This document shows positions 38,301-50,834 of a stretch of DNA of 64,000 nt, one piece after another. The notes under the pieces were generated by a model that saw only the letters and a list, made by a program, of their open reading frames with translations, was not told the DNA's origin and did not search any database. The DNA lies in contig NC_045147.1 in assembly GCF_008831285.2 (NCBI RefSeq), forward strand, positions 2,072,001 through 2,136,000, in the 5' to 3' direction. Source of the stretch: Nymphaea colorata. Lineage: Eukaryota > Streptophyta > Magnoliopsida > Nymphaeales > Nymphaeaceae. The translations under genes and the position numbers were made by a program. Every line of letters begins with the position of its first letter. Within the stretch, counting starts at the first letter, position 1.

Positions 38301-41300
38301 TTTTCAAAATCTTTTTTCATTTTTTTTCATTAATATTGCAATATTTGTGGCTATGGTGGCAGCAGTAATTCAACTATTAAACGGCAGCCATATACCATCA
38401 GCTTTGGGGTTTATAATCCATACATCCAATGCTGTACATATACTATCATATGAGGGCATATCGTACGACATGTACCATCATGTTTTAAAAATACGATATA
38501 ATACCATGTGTTCCATAAACAAGTGGTGTATCGTGCATGTATTGCACATCTTGATACAAGCCCCCTATCGTATGATACAGGTCTATCTCGTGAAAAGAAG
38601 GTTTGAAGCCACCCCCCACCCTGTGCCAATGTGATTTATCTTTTAAAAGACACCTCTCCTTCATTTCTAAACTCATCCTACAGTTAGATGAGGGGGATAT
38701 TGTGCTGATTTTAAAGGGAAATCATCGATTTCATCATGAAATAGCTGATTTAAGCACAGATCTGTGCATGGATGACTGATTCCCATTGGGAGAAAGGGAT
38801 TTTTTCCAATTTCTTCACTGTAAGGTATGAAACCAATGTTGTAAAAAGAGTATCGTAAACTGTATTAGTCCGGCATTAAGATACATTGCATCGTAAAATA
38901 TCATAATGTATCGTAAATTTCAATGTTTTAAAACCTGATGACTCGAGACTCGACTTATTCGTTCTTGACTCGTCACTCGATGGGTCAACTCAGTGACTTG
39001 GGCCGGGTTTTGTTAACTATTGTTTTAAAAGAAAACAATATATAACTTGTCATTCAAATATAAAAAAGTTGTAAGAACTAAGTCATATTATCTCTTTTGA
39101 TAACAAGATCTATAATTGCATTTTTCAAAGAAAATTGTGTGGCAAGAATCAATATATCAATGAAAAAACAAATCAATAAAAATCAAACACTAGGATCAAC
39201 ACATTCAACATTTACAACTATCTAATGGTTACCAACTTTGACATATATGTTAATATGATATAAAACTAAAAATCCATAAGTAAAGAGTCCAATGCCCTAA
39301 AAACTGGAAATAATACACCGTATAAGAAGTTAAACCTAATTAGTCTTATCTTTTCATTTGTAATATATACATTCAATAAATGAGAAATCATTCTAAATTC
39401 TTATATTTGAATAAGTTAGAAGATTCATGTCAAAATTTAAGTAATTAATAAACAAATGGCCTTGTTAGTTACAAAATACAAAATTTATCACTAGACTTCA
39501 CCAAGTCAAACAAGTTTTGGCTGAGTACCAAGTTTCGGCTGAGTTATGGCCAAGTCAAACTGAGTCACGGCTGAGTCATGCCAAGTTTTGACAAAAACCG
39601 AGTCCCCTTACTGGGTTAACTTGTTAGAAGGCCAAGTCAAAAGGAATCAACCGAGTCAACTTGACTCGGCGAGTTTTTAAACACTAGTAAATTTATTTTT
39701 TACTATAGAAAAAAAAAGGAAAAATAGATAAAAAATCAAGAATAATATGTTCTTCATGAAAACATGTACAAAATAGTAGGCTTATTATAGCCATGAAGTT
39801 ACAATTCATCATTCATAAACATTCATAATTTATAACAATATCATTATACTTCTAGCACATCAAGGAGGAAAACATAACATAATATATATCATAATCAGAG
39901 ATTCATAAATCATAAGCTCCATAAATCTATGAGATAACACATCAAAAAAACAAGTTTTAATTGTTATACATTACATCACAAGATGATCATGAAATGGTGA
40001 AAATTTTCAATGTCAATACATATAACAAATGAAAGCACTCTCGAGTCCTCGACTCTCATTCACAATCTTCATCATCTTCATTTCCATCTTCATCTTCATG
40101 AAGTTGAACATTTTCACCGACATATCCAGCAAGCTCTCCTTCATCAGCAAATGTATGTTCTTTCAGCTTTAAGGTTGAAACATTGAAGATCATCATCATC
40201 AAATATTATAGTTGGTTCTTCCTCAACCCATGGTTCTAGCACATCAAAGTTTTTCAAGCCGATAGAATCAAACTGAGATGTGTGCTTTTTTGTAATTGTC
40301 TATGTTAAATAAGAGAACACTTGTCGCTTGTTACTATATATTTATATATACATATTATATGTTGTGACAAAAGGAATGAAAGAGAAGAAGTCATCATTGC
40401 ATTAACCCTAATCTCACCTTAAAAGAGATTAGGGCAAAGCTATGGAATTATGAAAGTAGTCCAAGACTAAAACAGAAAATACTAAAGAGAGCTTGGACTA
40501 AAATTAATAAAAGAATAAGGGCAACACAAACTTAAAGAAATTACAAATAACCACCTACTAACTATAACTTTTATTTTCCACTGCTCCCCCCTCAAAATGG
40601 AAAATAAAAATCTATTATGCTCAGTTTGTCACAACATCTAGTAAAATCTCCAATAGGAAGAGGTTTTGCGAACATATCTACAACTTGCCTTTCTGAAGTA
40701 ACATGAATGTTAGCTATAGCTCTGGCCTGCACACAATAACGAATAGAATGACAAGCCACTTCAATATGTTTTGCCCTTTCATGAAAAACTGGATTATTAA
40801 CAATATGTGTAGTTGCCTTATTATCACATATCATCTCTATTGGTCTCCCACACACAATGGTAGCTGAGTAATTTTACTTGAACACTAAGGCCATCCACCA
40901 TCAATCTTATTTATGTCATCTCAAAAGTAGTTGGAGTCATAGCTCAATATTCTGACTCTGCACTAGACCTGGCCACTATTGTTTGCTTTTACTCCTCCAT
41001 GATATATTATTATTATTCCCAACAAACACACAGAATCCAGTAGTAGATTCCATATCATCAATAGAACCTACATAGTCATCATCATAATATACCTTCATAT
41101 CTAAAGAAGACCCTGTTTGAAACAAGAGTCCCCTCTCTGAAGATGACTTTGAAAACCTAAAGACAATCATGGCTGCTTCCCAATGAACTCTCATAGGCTT
41201 ATCCATAGACTAGCTAAGCTTTCCAAAGGCCAAGGATATATTCGGCCTGGTAACCGTCAAATATAGAAGTTTCCCAATCACAACCTAATGTGCTGTCTAC

Positions 41301-44300
41301 AAGCTCTTATTCATCATCATGAAGATGAACTTTGGAATTCATTGACATGCTATCAAGTTTTGCTCTAAGCATGTTGTTTCCTGCAATAAACCAAGTACAC
41401 ACTTTCTCTGAGAAAGGGCAACTCCCTCTTTGTTCTTTGGCACTCCAATCTAAGCCTGGGCATCGGGCCGGGCCGTCGATGGGCCAGCCCGGCCCGGCCC
41501 GATCCGACCCGGGTCCGGGCCGGGAAAAACCTGGCCCGGGCTGGGCCCGGCCCGACTCCCGCCCTCTGCTCCCCCTCTCCCCCTCCCTCTCCCTCTCCCT
41601 CTCTGCTCCCCCTCTCCCTCTCCCTCTCTGCTCCCGCTCCCCCTCTCCCACTCCCTCCTCCTCTCCGCTCCCCCTCTCCCCCTCCCTCTCTGCTCCCGCT
41701 CCCCTCTCCCTCTCCCTCTCTGCTCCCCTCTCCCTCTCCCTCTCTACTCCCCCTCTCCCTCCTCCTCTGTCTCCCTCGCCGCTCCCCCTCCTTCTGTCGG
41801 GCAAGAGGAGGGCGGGGAGAAAGGGGTCGGGAGGGCAGGGGGAGGGCGGGGGAAACCGGGAAAGGGGGTCGGGAGGGCGCCAGGGCGGTCGAGGAGGGCG
41901 GGCCGGGCCGGGCTGAGCGGCCCGATGCCCAGTAACACTCCAATCCCCAAGAAGTATTTAAGACCAAGGTATTTGGCAACAGTGTTTTTGCAGGTACTTC
42001 TTAGTTTTTGTAATCCCTTGTTCATTATCACATGTCGAAAATGATATCATCTACATATACAACCATTGTTACAATACTCTTTTTACTCTTCTTAATGAAC
42101 AAAGAGTGATATGAGGGAGATTGCTAAAAGCCAAAACTAGCCATCACCTTTGATAGCTTGTGAAACCAGGCCCATGGACTTTATTTGAGTCTTTGAGACC
42201 ATAAATCACCTTCTTAATAAGCACACCTTGATACACTCCCCTTGTCATTCAAAGCCCGGAGGCTGCTACATATATATTGTCTCAAAAAGATCCCAATAGA
42301 AAAACATTTTCAACATCAAGCTGATATAAATTCCATCCAAAATAAACAGCTATGGGAATAGCCAAACAGATAATTCACAGCTGAGAAACAGGGGAGAGGG
42401 TCTCAAAGAAGTCAATACCATACATCTGAGTATACCTTATGGCAACAAGCCGTGCCTTGTAATGCTCCACTGATCCATCTGATCGATAATGCCCACTTGG
42501 AGCCAACCATATCTATGTTTGGAGGAGAATCAAAAAGATCCCACATCCCTCTAGATACCAACGCCTTCATTTCTTCTTCCATAGCTTTCTACCACTTAAG
42601 ACCAAGAAGAACATGTTGGTAGCTAATAAGAATGGAAGAAACAGACAAAGTTGTAACAAACTGCTGCACATGTTTGTTGAATCTATTAGTAGCAACAAAC
42701 TTGGAAATCGGATAGATAGTGCACTATCGTTTTCCTTTCCTTAAATCAATGGGTAAATCATCATCAATCACTATATCATCAATAGTAGAAGGGATGTCCT
42801 TAGAAATCTCAAGGTTAAAACAGGTATACTTACCTCCTAAAAAGGAGCTAGTGGAGGATCATGAGAGGTGGTGTCGCGATGGAATACGCAAAAGGTGGAC
42901 GCTGGAATCGAGGAACATTATTCTCAACTCGAGGGGAAGGAAATAGAATGGACTCTAAAGGAACTAGAGGAATAGGCAAGAGAGGAGATGGCACCTCAAT
43001 ATTCTGAGCAGTAGCACGACTAGGAAAGTATCGTTGAGACTCAAAAGAAGGTAACATCAGCACTGACATACTCTTTCTTGGTAAGAGGATCATAGCAACA
43101 GTAACCCTTTTGATTTCTTAAGTATCCCAAAAAGACACATTTGATAGACAGAATTGAGAGTTTGTCTTTGCTTGTGCGGAGCATATCCACAAAGTAAGAG
43201 CACCCAAATACTTTCCGGGGTAAAGAAAAGAGAGAGTTTCAAAGACATAGAAGTTGCATAGGGAATCTATTCTCAAAAGGCAAAGAGGGGATTTGGTTAA
43301 TGATAACATGCAATTAGTATAACATCCCCCCAAAACAGAGAAGGCAAGCTCATTTAGAGCATAATGGTATGGGCTACATCAAGAAGGTATTGATGCTTTC
43401 GTCCAGTGACTCCATCTTGTCGTGAGGTACGTGGGCAGGTATACTAAGGACAAATGTTATGATTCCTATAGAACTAAAGCACTGAGGTACGTGGGCAGGT
43501 ATACTAAGGACAAATGTTATGATTCCTATAGAACTAAAGCACTGTGCAGATTTGTAACTGAAAGGCATTACCAATGCAAACATTTTTTACTGAAACTTCA
43601 AATTGAGTCTTTATGTCAATAATAAATTATTTAAGAATACACAACACTGCTAACCTATCTTTTAAGAGGAAGACCCAAGACACTAGAAAAATCATCAACA
43701 ATAATGAGATAGTGTTTGAATAAAGACCGACTTGGAACCTTACTAGGCCCCCAAACATCAAAATGAATGAGCTCAAAAGGCCCTTGACTTGGCAGACTCT
43801 GACTCGAAGGAAAGTAACTACGATGATGTTTTCTCAGCTCACAAGCTTCACACTATAAGCTAGCTGAAGGAGGAAACTAAGGACATAACTAATGAAGTTT
43901 ATTGACAGATGGATTACCTAGTCTGAGGTACAACTAAAACCAACGTGAATTAGACTCAACAGATTAAGATGCTACACCAGCTGGAGTATCAAGATAGTAA
44001 ATGTCTCCTTCTTCATGGCCTCCACCAATCTTCTTCCCAGTCAACAAGTCATGAAAAACACAAGATCCTGGATCAAAGATCACATGACAATTTAACTCCT
44101 TTGTAAGTTTGCTCACAGACAGAATGTTCTTAGGAAAGTTTGGGTTGTGTAACACCCTCTGAATGTGGATGTCAGGTGACAAGTGAATGTCTCCTTATCC
44201 CTCAATCGAAGACAATCTCCCATCCACAAGACTCACATGTCAAGAAGGAGAATAAGAATGCCAACCAGTATAGCATGAAGAAACACTACAAAAATGTCTA

Positions 44301-45867
44301 GATGCACCAAAATCAACAATTCACACTTCTACCCAACAGAGTTGGAGACCGTACTAGATGCAAAGGTTGACGTAGAAGCAGCCTTTTGTGCAAGGAGCAG
44401 CATATACTCAGCACAACTCCTAGTAATTGTTTCAATAGAAGAAGGCGGGATATTCTCATGAATGGACTGAACTATCTTGGTCATGGGCTTGGACTTAGAT
44501 GGCGTCAAAGTAGTAGGAGATCAGTCGTGTTTGTCCCAACATATGCTTTCAGATGCCCTAATTTGCCAGAATAAGTGCATTGGAATCGGCCTCTACCTCA
44601 AGAACCTCAGCCATTTTCTCCCACGGGTATAGAAGAATGACCCACGTCCACGAGCCCCTGAGACAGTTAAAGAAGAAGTGGATGAGTCACTAGGGCCCTG
44701 GGACAAGGAAATCGTAAGGAGACTCAACCGATTATAGGCTTCATCTAGATCCGGCATCTCTGAGCCAATCATCATCTATGCCTTCGCCACAATGTAATCT
44801 CGAGATAACCCTGAAAGAAACCATGCCACCATAGATGTTCCTGATTTGACTCACACGGAGGTTGCAGAGCATTCAACTTTTCATATACTAACTTACTACA
44901 GAAAAGTACCAAGCGAAGTCCCAATCACCCTGCTGAAGCTTGAGGATTTCTTGTTCCACCTATAAGATTTGACTCACATTCTTGTCTTGGGAGTAGGTTT
45001 TCATCAAAGACTCCCACATGCGCTTAGCAGTCCTGTAATAGCAAAGTCCACTAGCAGTACGGGGCTGGACACTACTCATAATCCAAGCCATGACTTATCT
45101 TCCTTCCATGTGACATACTTTCCAATTTTATGTGCAGGTTCATTTTCTTCAACAAATGATCTTTCATGTGCCCCACTACAGACATCATAAAAGGGTGTGA
45201 CCATATTTCATAATTAGACACACCAAGCTTAACCGTCGACCAATAGGAAAAAGGACTCAAGAAGGCCTTGTATGCGGCCCCTTGATAGAGTCTGCACTCA
45301 TCATTCTTATTGGTAGCCATTAGAACCACAATGCCAATAAAACCTCAAGTCAACGCAATTAAACAACCTTAAGTTGTCACGAATCACCACAGTACAAGAT
45401 ATTCAACTCTGCTTGAAGGACGAAACAGGTCTGAGCAAAAAAAAAGCCACACCACTTTTTAAGGAACAAAAGCACCCTATTGCACCAACTCTAGGAATAG
45501 ATACCACTGATGAGAGTAACCACATTGGGAAGAAATCTAAATTTCAGATTGCAGTGTTAATTTTCTTTCAACATCAACAGTGAGAAAATAGAAGAATGAG
45601 TGTTCAATAGTTTGAACCAATATAGGGAGTAAAATTGACATTCAATAGCATGGAGCTCCTCACAAACAAAAATCTGTCGTTTCAGATTTGGACTGCTAAC
45701 CGAATTGTAGCATGGATTTGTTAAAGAGTGTTTCTGCAATATTAGAAAGTTGGAGAATAGGTCTTTAAATATTTTCTTATATTTAGTGGACTGAATCTGT
45801 AATTGTTATATTGCCAACCCTAATCTCTTTTAATATGAGATTAGGGTTACGTGAATAGAAAAAAAGT

Positions 45868-45899
<32 letters not shown>

Positions 45900-48800
45900 T
45901 CTCTTTCTCTCTCTCTCTCCCTCTCTCTCACATTCTCTCTCGTCCCCTTCTTCCTCCAATATTCAACATGGTATCAGAGCCACAGACCTAGGGCTGTGTG
46001 ATCTAGGGTTTCATGCCTAGGGTTCCCTCCTTCTCTCATTTCTCTTCTCTTCCTCCAAAGTAGGGTTTCACACCTAGGGTTCTTGTTGTTTACAAAACAA
46101 GCAAGTTGAATGGTTGGTTGGATAGGGGCTAATCACGTTTAACATGTAGAAATGTGATTAGCACCCTTGTGTTGTTGTTGTTGTCGTTAAGTTGTTAAAA
46201 GTTGTTGCCGTCAAAGCAGATCACGTCGCTGAAATGGTGAATCAGATCAGACCTTGCTGCAACATCATATCTGACTCAGGTGCAGCCGTGGAAGATGTTC
46301 AGGCCAAAGAACGTCGGATCTGCTAAGGCAGTCTAATCTGTTTAGTCGTGTGGTGTCTGGTGGATTCCCACAAGCAAAGGTATGTCGTGTTGGCAAGTTC
46401 AGCCTTTTTCCTGCATCGTTGAAGTGAGACAGCTTTGGAATTGTATGGAGTAGACGGATTTTTGTTTTTCTATCTGCATCGTTGAAGTGAGAGTTTTTCT
46501 CTACTGTTATTATCGACATCTGAAAGTGTTGCATCCTATCCACGTCTAAAAACAGTCTTCCTATTTGTTTTGTGTTTGTGTTCAACCTGATCCTTAAGTG
46601 TATCTCATGGAGGTTACTGCTGCCGTAATCAGATTTTTATGTTGACCGTGTGGGGCAGAGTCAATCTGTTGTTTGTGGATGTAATTTGACGTGAGGAGCA
46701 AAATGATCTATAGATCGTGGATGTGAAATCTATAAGTTGAGGTTTCATTAGTTGTGGACTGCTACTGATCGTAAATTTTCTGCCTATGTTGCTGCCTGTT
46801 TTAGTGAATTTCTGATTTTATGATTGGAGCCATAAGTGTGTTCTAGATTCTTTTGTGCTGCTGTGCCTTGATTGAAGTTGACTACTGCACCTTATACATA
46901 CATATTGTGAGTACAATTCTGGTTGGAATTTTACTATGGCTGATGGTAATGTGTCCGAGGGTTCCAATGACTACAAGATGGCTGGAAATTCCTTCTCATA
47001 TGCCAACACTACTGTAATAGACTCTTCCTTCTCTGTTAATGCTCTTACCGATGACCCAGATATGATGTGGATGATAGATTCTGGTGCCTCCAGGCACTGT
47101 TGTAATCAACCACATATTTTTTCATCATTAGTCAGATTCTCTACACCACAATATGTCAGACTAGCTAATGGCAAGCTATCTCCTGTGTTGGGCAGCAGTG
47201 ATATTTCTCCCAGATTTAGGCACTATTACCCACGTGCTATATGCTCTGCAGTTTCCTGTTAATTTGTTATCTGTTAAGCAGCTGGCTATTGACTTAAAGT
47301 GTAGAGTCATTTTTTACCTTGGTTCATGTTCTTTTCAAGACTTAATAACTGGAAAGATGATTGGTGGCGGCCATGAACGTGAGGGTCTATATTTCCTGTC
47401 TGTCCCAGTAAATGTTGCTGCATCTTCATTCTCCTCGAAGCCTTCTCCTTTTCAGTGGCATCTCAGACTGGGTCATCCTTCAGTGTCCAAACTTCGTCGC
47501 ATGCTTCCAGGTATTACTGTATAAGAGTCTGTCTTATGTGATGCTTGCCAGTTAGGCAAACATACACGAAGTAGCTTTCCTTCGAGTCAAGAACCATCTA
47601 GTCAAAGTCCATTTGATCTCCTTCATGTCGTTGTGTGGGGTCTTAGTCTGGTTCCTTTTCACTCACGTTTTTGGTATTATCTTGTTTTGGTTGATGATTT
47701 TACTTGAGTCGGTTGGGTATTCTTGTTACGGGAAAGATCTGAAGTCATATGTATTCTTCCTAAATTTGTCAAGGAAATAAAAACTCAGTTTGGTTTCATT
47801 GTCAAAAATATTTGCACTGATAATGCTCTTGAATTCAAATCTTCCATTCTACTTCAGTTTTATGTCAATCATGGAATTCGGCCTCAATATACTTCTCCAC
47901 ACACATCCCAACAAAATGGTGTTGCGGAACGCAAACATCGGCAACTCATAAATGTGGCCCGCACCCTCATGCTGCATTCTCACATGCCTGCCTACTTTTG
48001 AGGGGGATGATATTCTTATTGCATGTTATCTCATTAACAGATTACCCTCGTCAGCCATCCAAGAACGTATTCTCATTCAACTTTTATATCCAAATCAACC
48101 ACTATTTCATATACCTCCCAAAGTATTTGGATGCACTTGCTTTGCACATATCCTAGGCTCAGACAAAAACAAACTTGCTGCCCAAACCATCACATGTGTA
48201 TTTATTGGATACTCTGCCAATAAAAAAGGATATAAGTGCTTTGATCCCCATACCAAGAAAGAGATTATCAGTGCGGATGTTACATTCTTTGAGTCTCGTC
48301 CTTATTTTTCCCCTTCGAGTCCTCCTCCATCTGAGATGCCTATACCTGTTCCTCTTCCTATTCCACCAGTGTCCCTTGAGTCATTTCCGCCATCTCAACC
48401 TATGTCACATGAACGTTTCCTTTATCCTCCATTGGTTTACACTCGTCGTCTTGGTCTCTCTCCCAACCGCCCATCAGTGTCTTCTCAAGAGGTAAGCTCC
48501 ACTGATCAGACTGATTCAGGTTTAAATGATGAACACTATGCAGATGATCTCTCTATTACTATTCGTAAGGGAAAGCAACAGTGCACACTACACCCGATTT
48601 CTAATTTTGTCTCTACTGACCATTTGAGTACAAGTTTGGTGCAGTTTGATCGAGCTCTATCTAGTCACATGATCCCTTCTTCTCACCATCAAGCCCTATT
48701 AGATTCACGGTGGCGGCATGCCATGCAGGAGGAAATGGATGCTCTTATCTCTCGAGAGACTTGAGAATTGGTGGATCCACTGAGGGACTGTGATGTGGTT

Positions 48801-50369
48801 GGCTCCAAGTGCGTGTTTACCATCAAATATCATTTTGATGGTTCAGTTGAACGGTTCAAGGCACGTCTTGTTGCTAAAGGATATAACACAGACTTATGGT
48901 GTCGACTTCTTTGAGACTTTTTCACCCGTGGCTCGATTGGGCTCTATTCGACTTATTATATCTCTTGTTGTCCAGCGACAGTGGTCTTTATTTCAGCTGG
49001 ACGTGAAAAATATTTTTTTATATGGAGATCTTTCTGAAACTGTCTATATGCAACAACCACCTGGTTTTGAGCGACAGGGGGGAGTGTTCCAAGGTATGCA
49101 AATTAAGAAGACTATTTATGGGCTTAAACAGAGTCCCCGTGCATCGTTTCATAAGTTATCTGAGGTCTTATCTAAATGTGGCTTTCGTCGATCTCAACTT
49201 GATCACTCATTGTTTATCAAGCAAGGTACATCTGGTATAGTGATATTGATTCTTTACGTTGATGACATTGTTCTCACCGGAGAAAGTAATCAAGAGATAG
49301 CTCAGACAAAGGAGTTTCTTCAGAAACACTTTGTCACAAAAGACCTTAGACAACTCTGTTATTTCCTTAGTATAGAGGTGGCCCGTAGTAGTAAAGGAGT
49401 GGTAGTACCTCAGAGAAAATATGCTCTTGATCTTCTGCAGGAAACAGGTTTATTGGGGGTTAAACTGCCACTCTTCCCATGAACCCTCGCATTTTGAATG
49501 AATCAGAGCCTTTTAACTCTAAATCTTACAAATCTCTAATAGGAAAACTATTATATTTGACTGTCACTCGCCCTGACATTAGCTTCGCTGTGAATTAAGT
49601 CAATTCATGAAGAAACCCAGGAAAGTTCATTGGGACGCTGCTCTAATGGTTGTCGGATACCTGAAATCAGCCCCGGGAAAGGGATTATGGTTCAAAAAGG
49701 GAGAAGGTGTTGACATTGAAGCATATAGTGATGTTGATTATGCAGGATCTGTAGATGATAGAAAGTCTACTAAAGGTTTTTGTGTCTTTGTAAGAGGTAA
49801 TCTTATTTCTTGGAGGAGCAAGAAGCAGAATGTGAGGGCTCGATCTAGTGCTGAGTCGGAATATAGGGCTATGGCTCAAACTGCGGCTAAAATGTCATGG
49901 GTCAAATCATTGCTTCTAGAGTTGGGTGTTTCAGTGAATCTCCCAATGAAAATGTATTGTGACAACAAGACAGTTACCTATATTGCTAACAATCCTGTCT
50001 TTCATGAGAGGACAAAACATATTGAAGTGGATTGTCACTATGTTTCACGAAGGAATTATTAACACTATTCATGTCTCCTCTAAAGATCAGGCAGCTGATA
50101 TTTTCACCAAGGCTCTTCCCATAGGCGATTTCCTGAGAGGCTGTAACAAGCTAAGCATGATTGATATCTATGCTCCAGCTTGAGGGGGAGTGTTAAAGAG
50201 TGTTTATGCAATATTAGAAAGTTGGAGAGAGTGTTTCTGTAATATTAGAAAGTTGGAGAGTAGGTCTTTAAATATTTTCTTATATTTAGTGGACTGAATC
50301 TGTAATTGTTATATCGTCAACCCTAATCTCTTTTAATATGAGATTAGGGTTACGTGAATAGAAAAAAAG

Positions 50370-50426
<57 letters not shown>

Positions 50427-50563
50427 TCTCTCGTCCCCTTCTTCCTCCAATATTCAATAGGATTTAAACGAGTCATAAGGAAAGATTAACCTGACGTTTA
50501 CAATAACCGTCTCCATAGCAACTTCTGATTACAACAGCTCTAATTTGTTAGCAACTACAGCAG

Positions 50564-50606
<43 letters not shown>

Positions 50607-50743
50607 TCTCTCGTCCCCTTCTTCCTCCAATATTCAATAGGATTTAAACGAGTCATAAGGAAAGATTAACCTGACGTTTACAATAACCGTCTCCACAGCA
50701 ACTTCTGATTACAACAGCTCTAATTTGTTAGCAACTACAGCAG

Positions 50744-50834
<91 letters not shown>

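Larger units (their letters stand above)
40592..45330 (-). pseudogene. Outer copia gag-pol, heavily decayed
   Basis: Right to left: gag (45330-45072, [20 protein letters not shown]; 44775-44593, [11 protein letters not shown]), protease-to-integrase spacer (44182-43964, [20 protein letters not shown]), integrase C-terminal part and linker (43333-42848), RT pieces (42600-41940 and 41440-41300, with [11 protein letters not shown] split by the MITE) and RNase H (41206-40976; 40855-40592, [31 protein letters not shown]). Many stops and frameshifts. Confidence 0.85.
45719..50459 (+). mobile_element. Inner copia element, complete with LTRs and target duplication
   Basis: 4741-bp forward-strand copia inserted in the outer element. 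5' LTR 45719-45968, primer site TGGTATCAGAGCC (45969-45981) directly after it, broken protease to RNase H, polypurine tract (GCTTGAGGGGGAG) and 3' LTR 50191-50459. The 5-bp target duplication GGATT lies at 45714-45718 and 50460-50464. Gag is absent: 45982-46935 holds a leader with no gag or zinc-knuckle coding. The LTRs differ at only a few positions outside the CT tract, so it is younger than its host. Confidence 0.92.

Noticed and set aside
41332-41979. Long overlapping ORFs on both strands (194 and 204 residues) with Pro/Ser/Leu and Arg/Glu/Gly repeats
   Set aside because: They are translations of the CCCTCTC minisatellite and the GC-rich ends of the MITE. They are not a gene.
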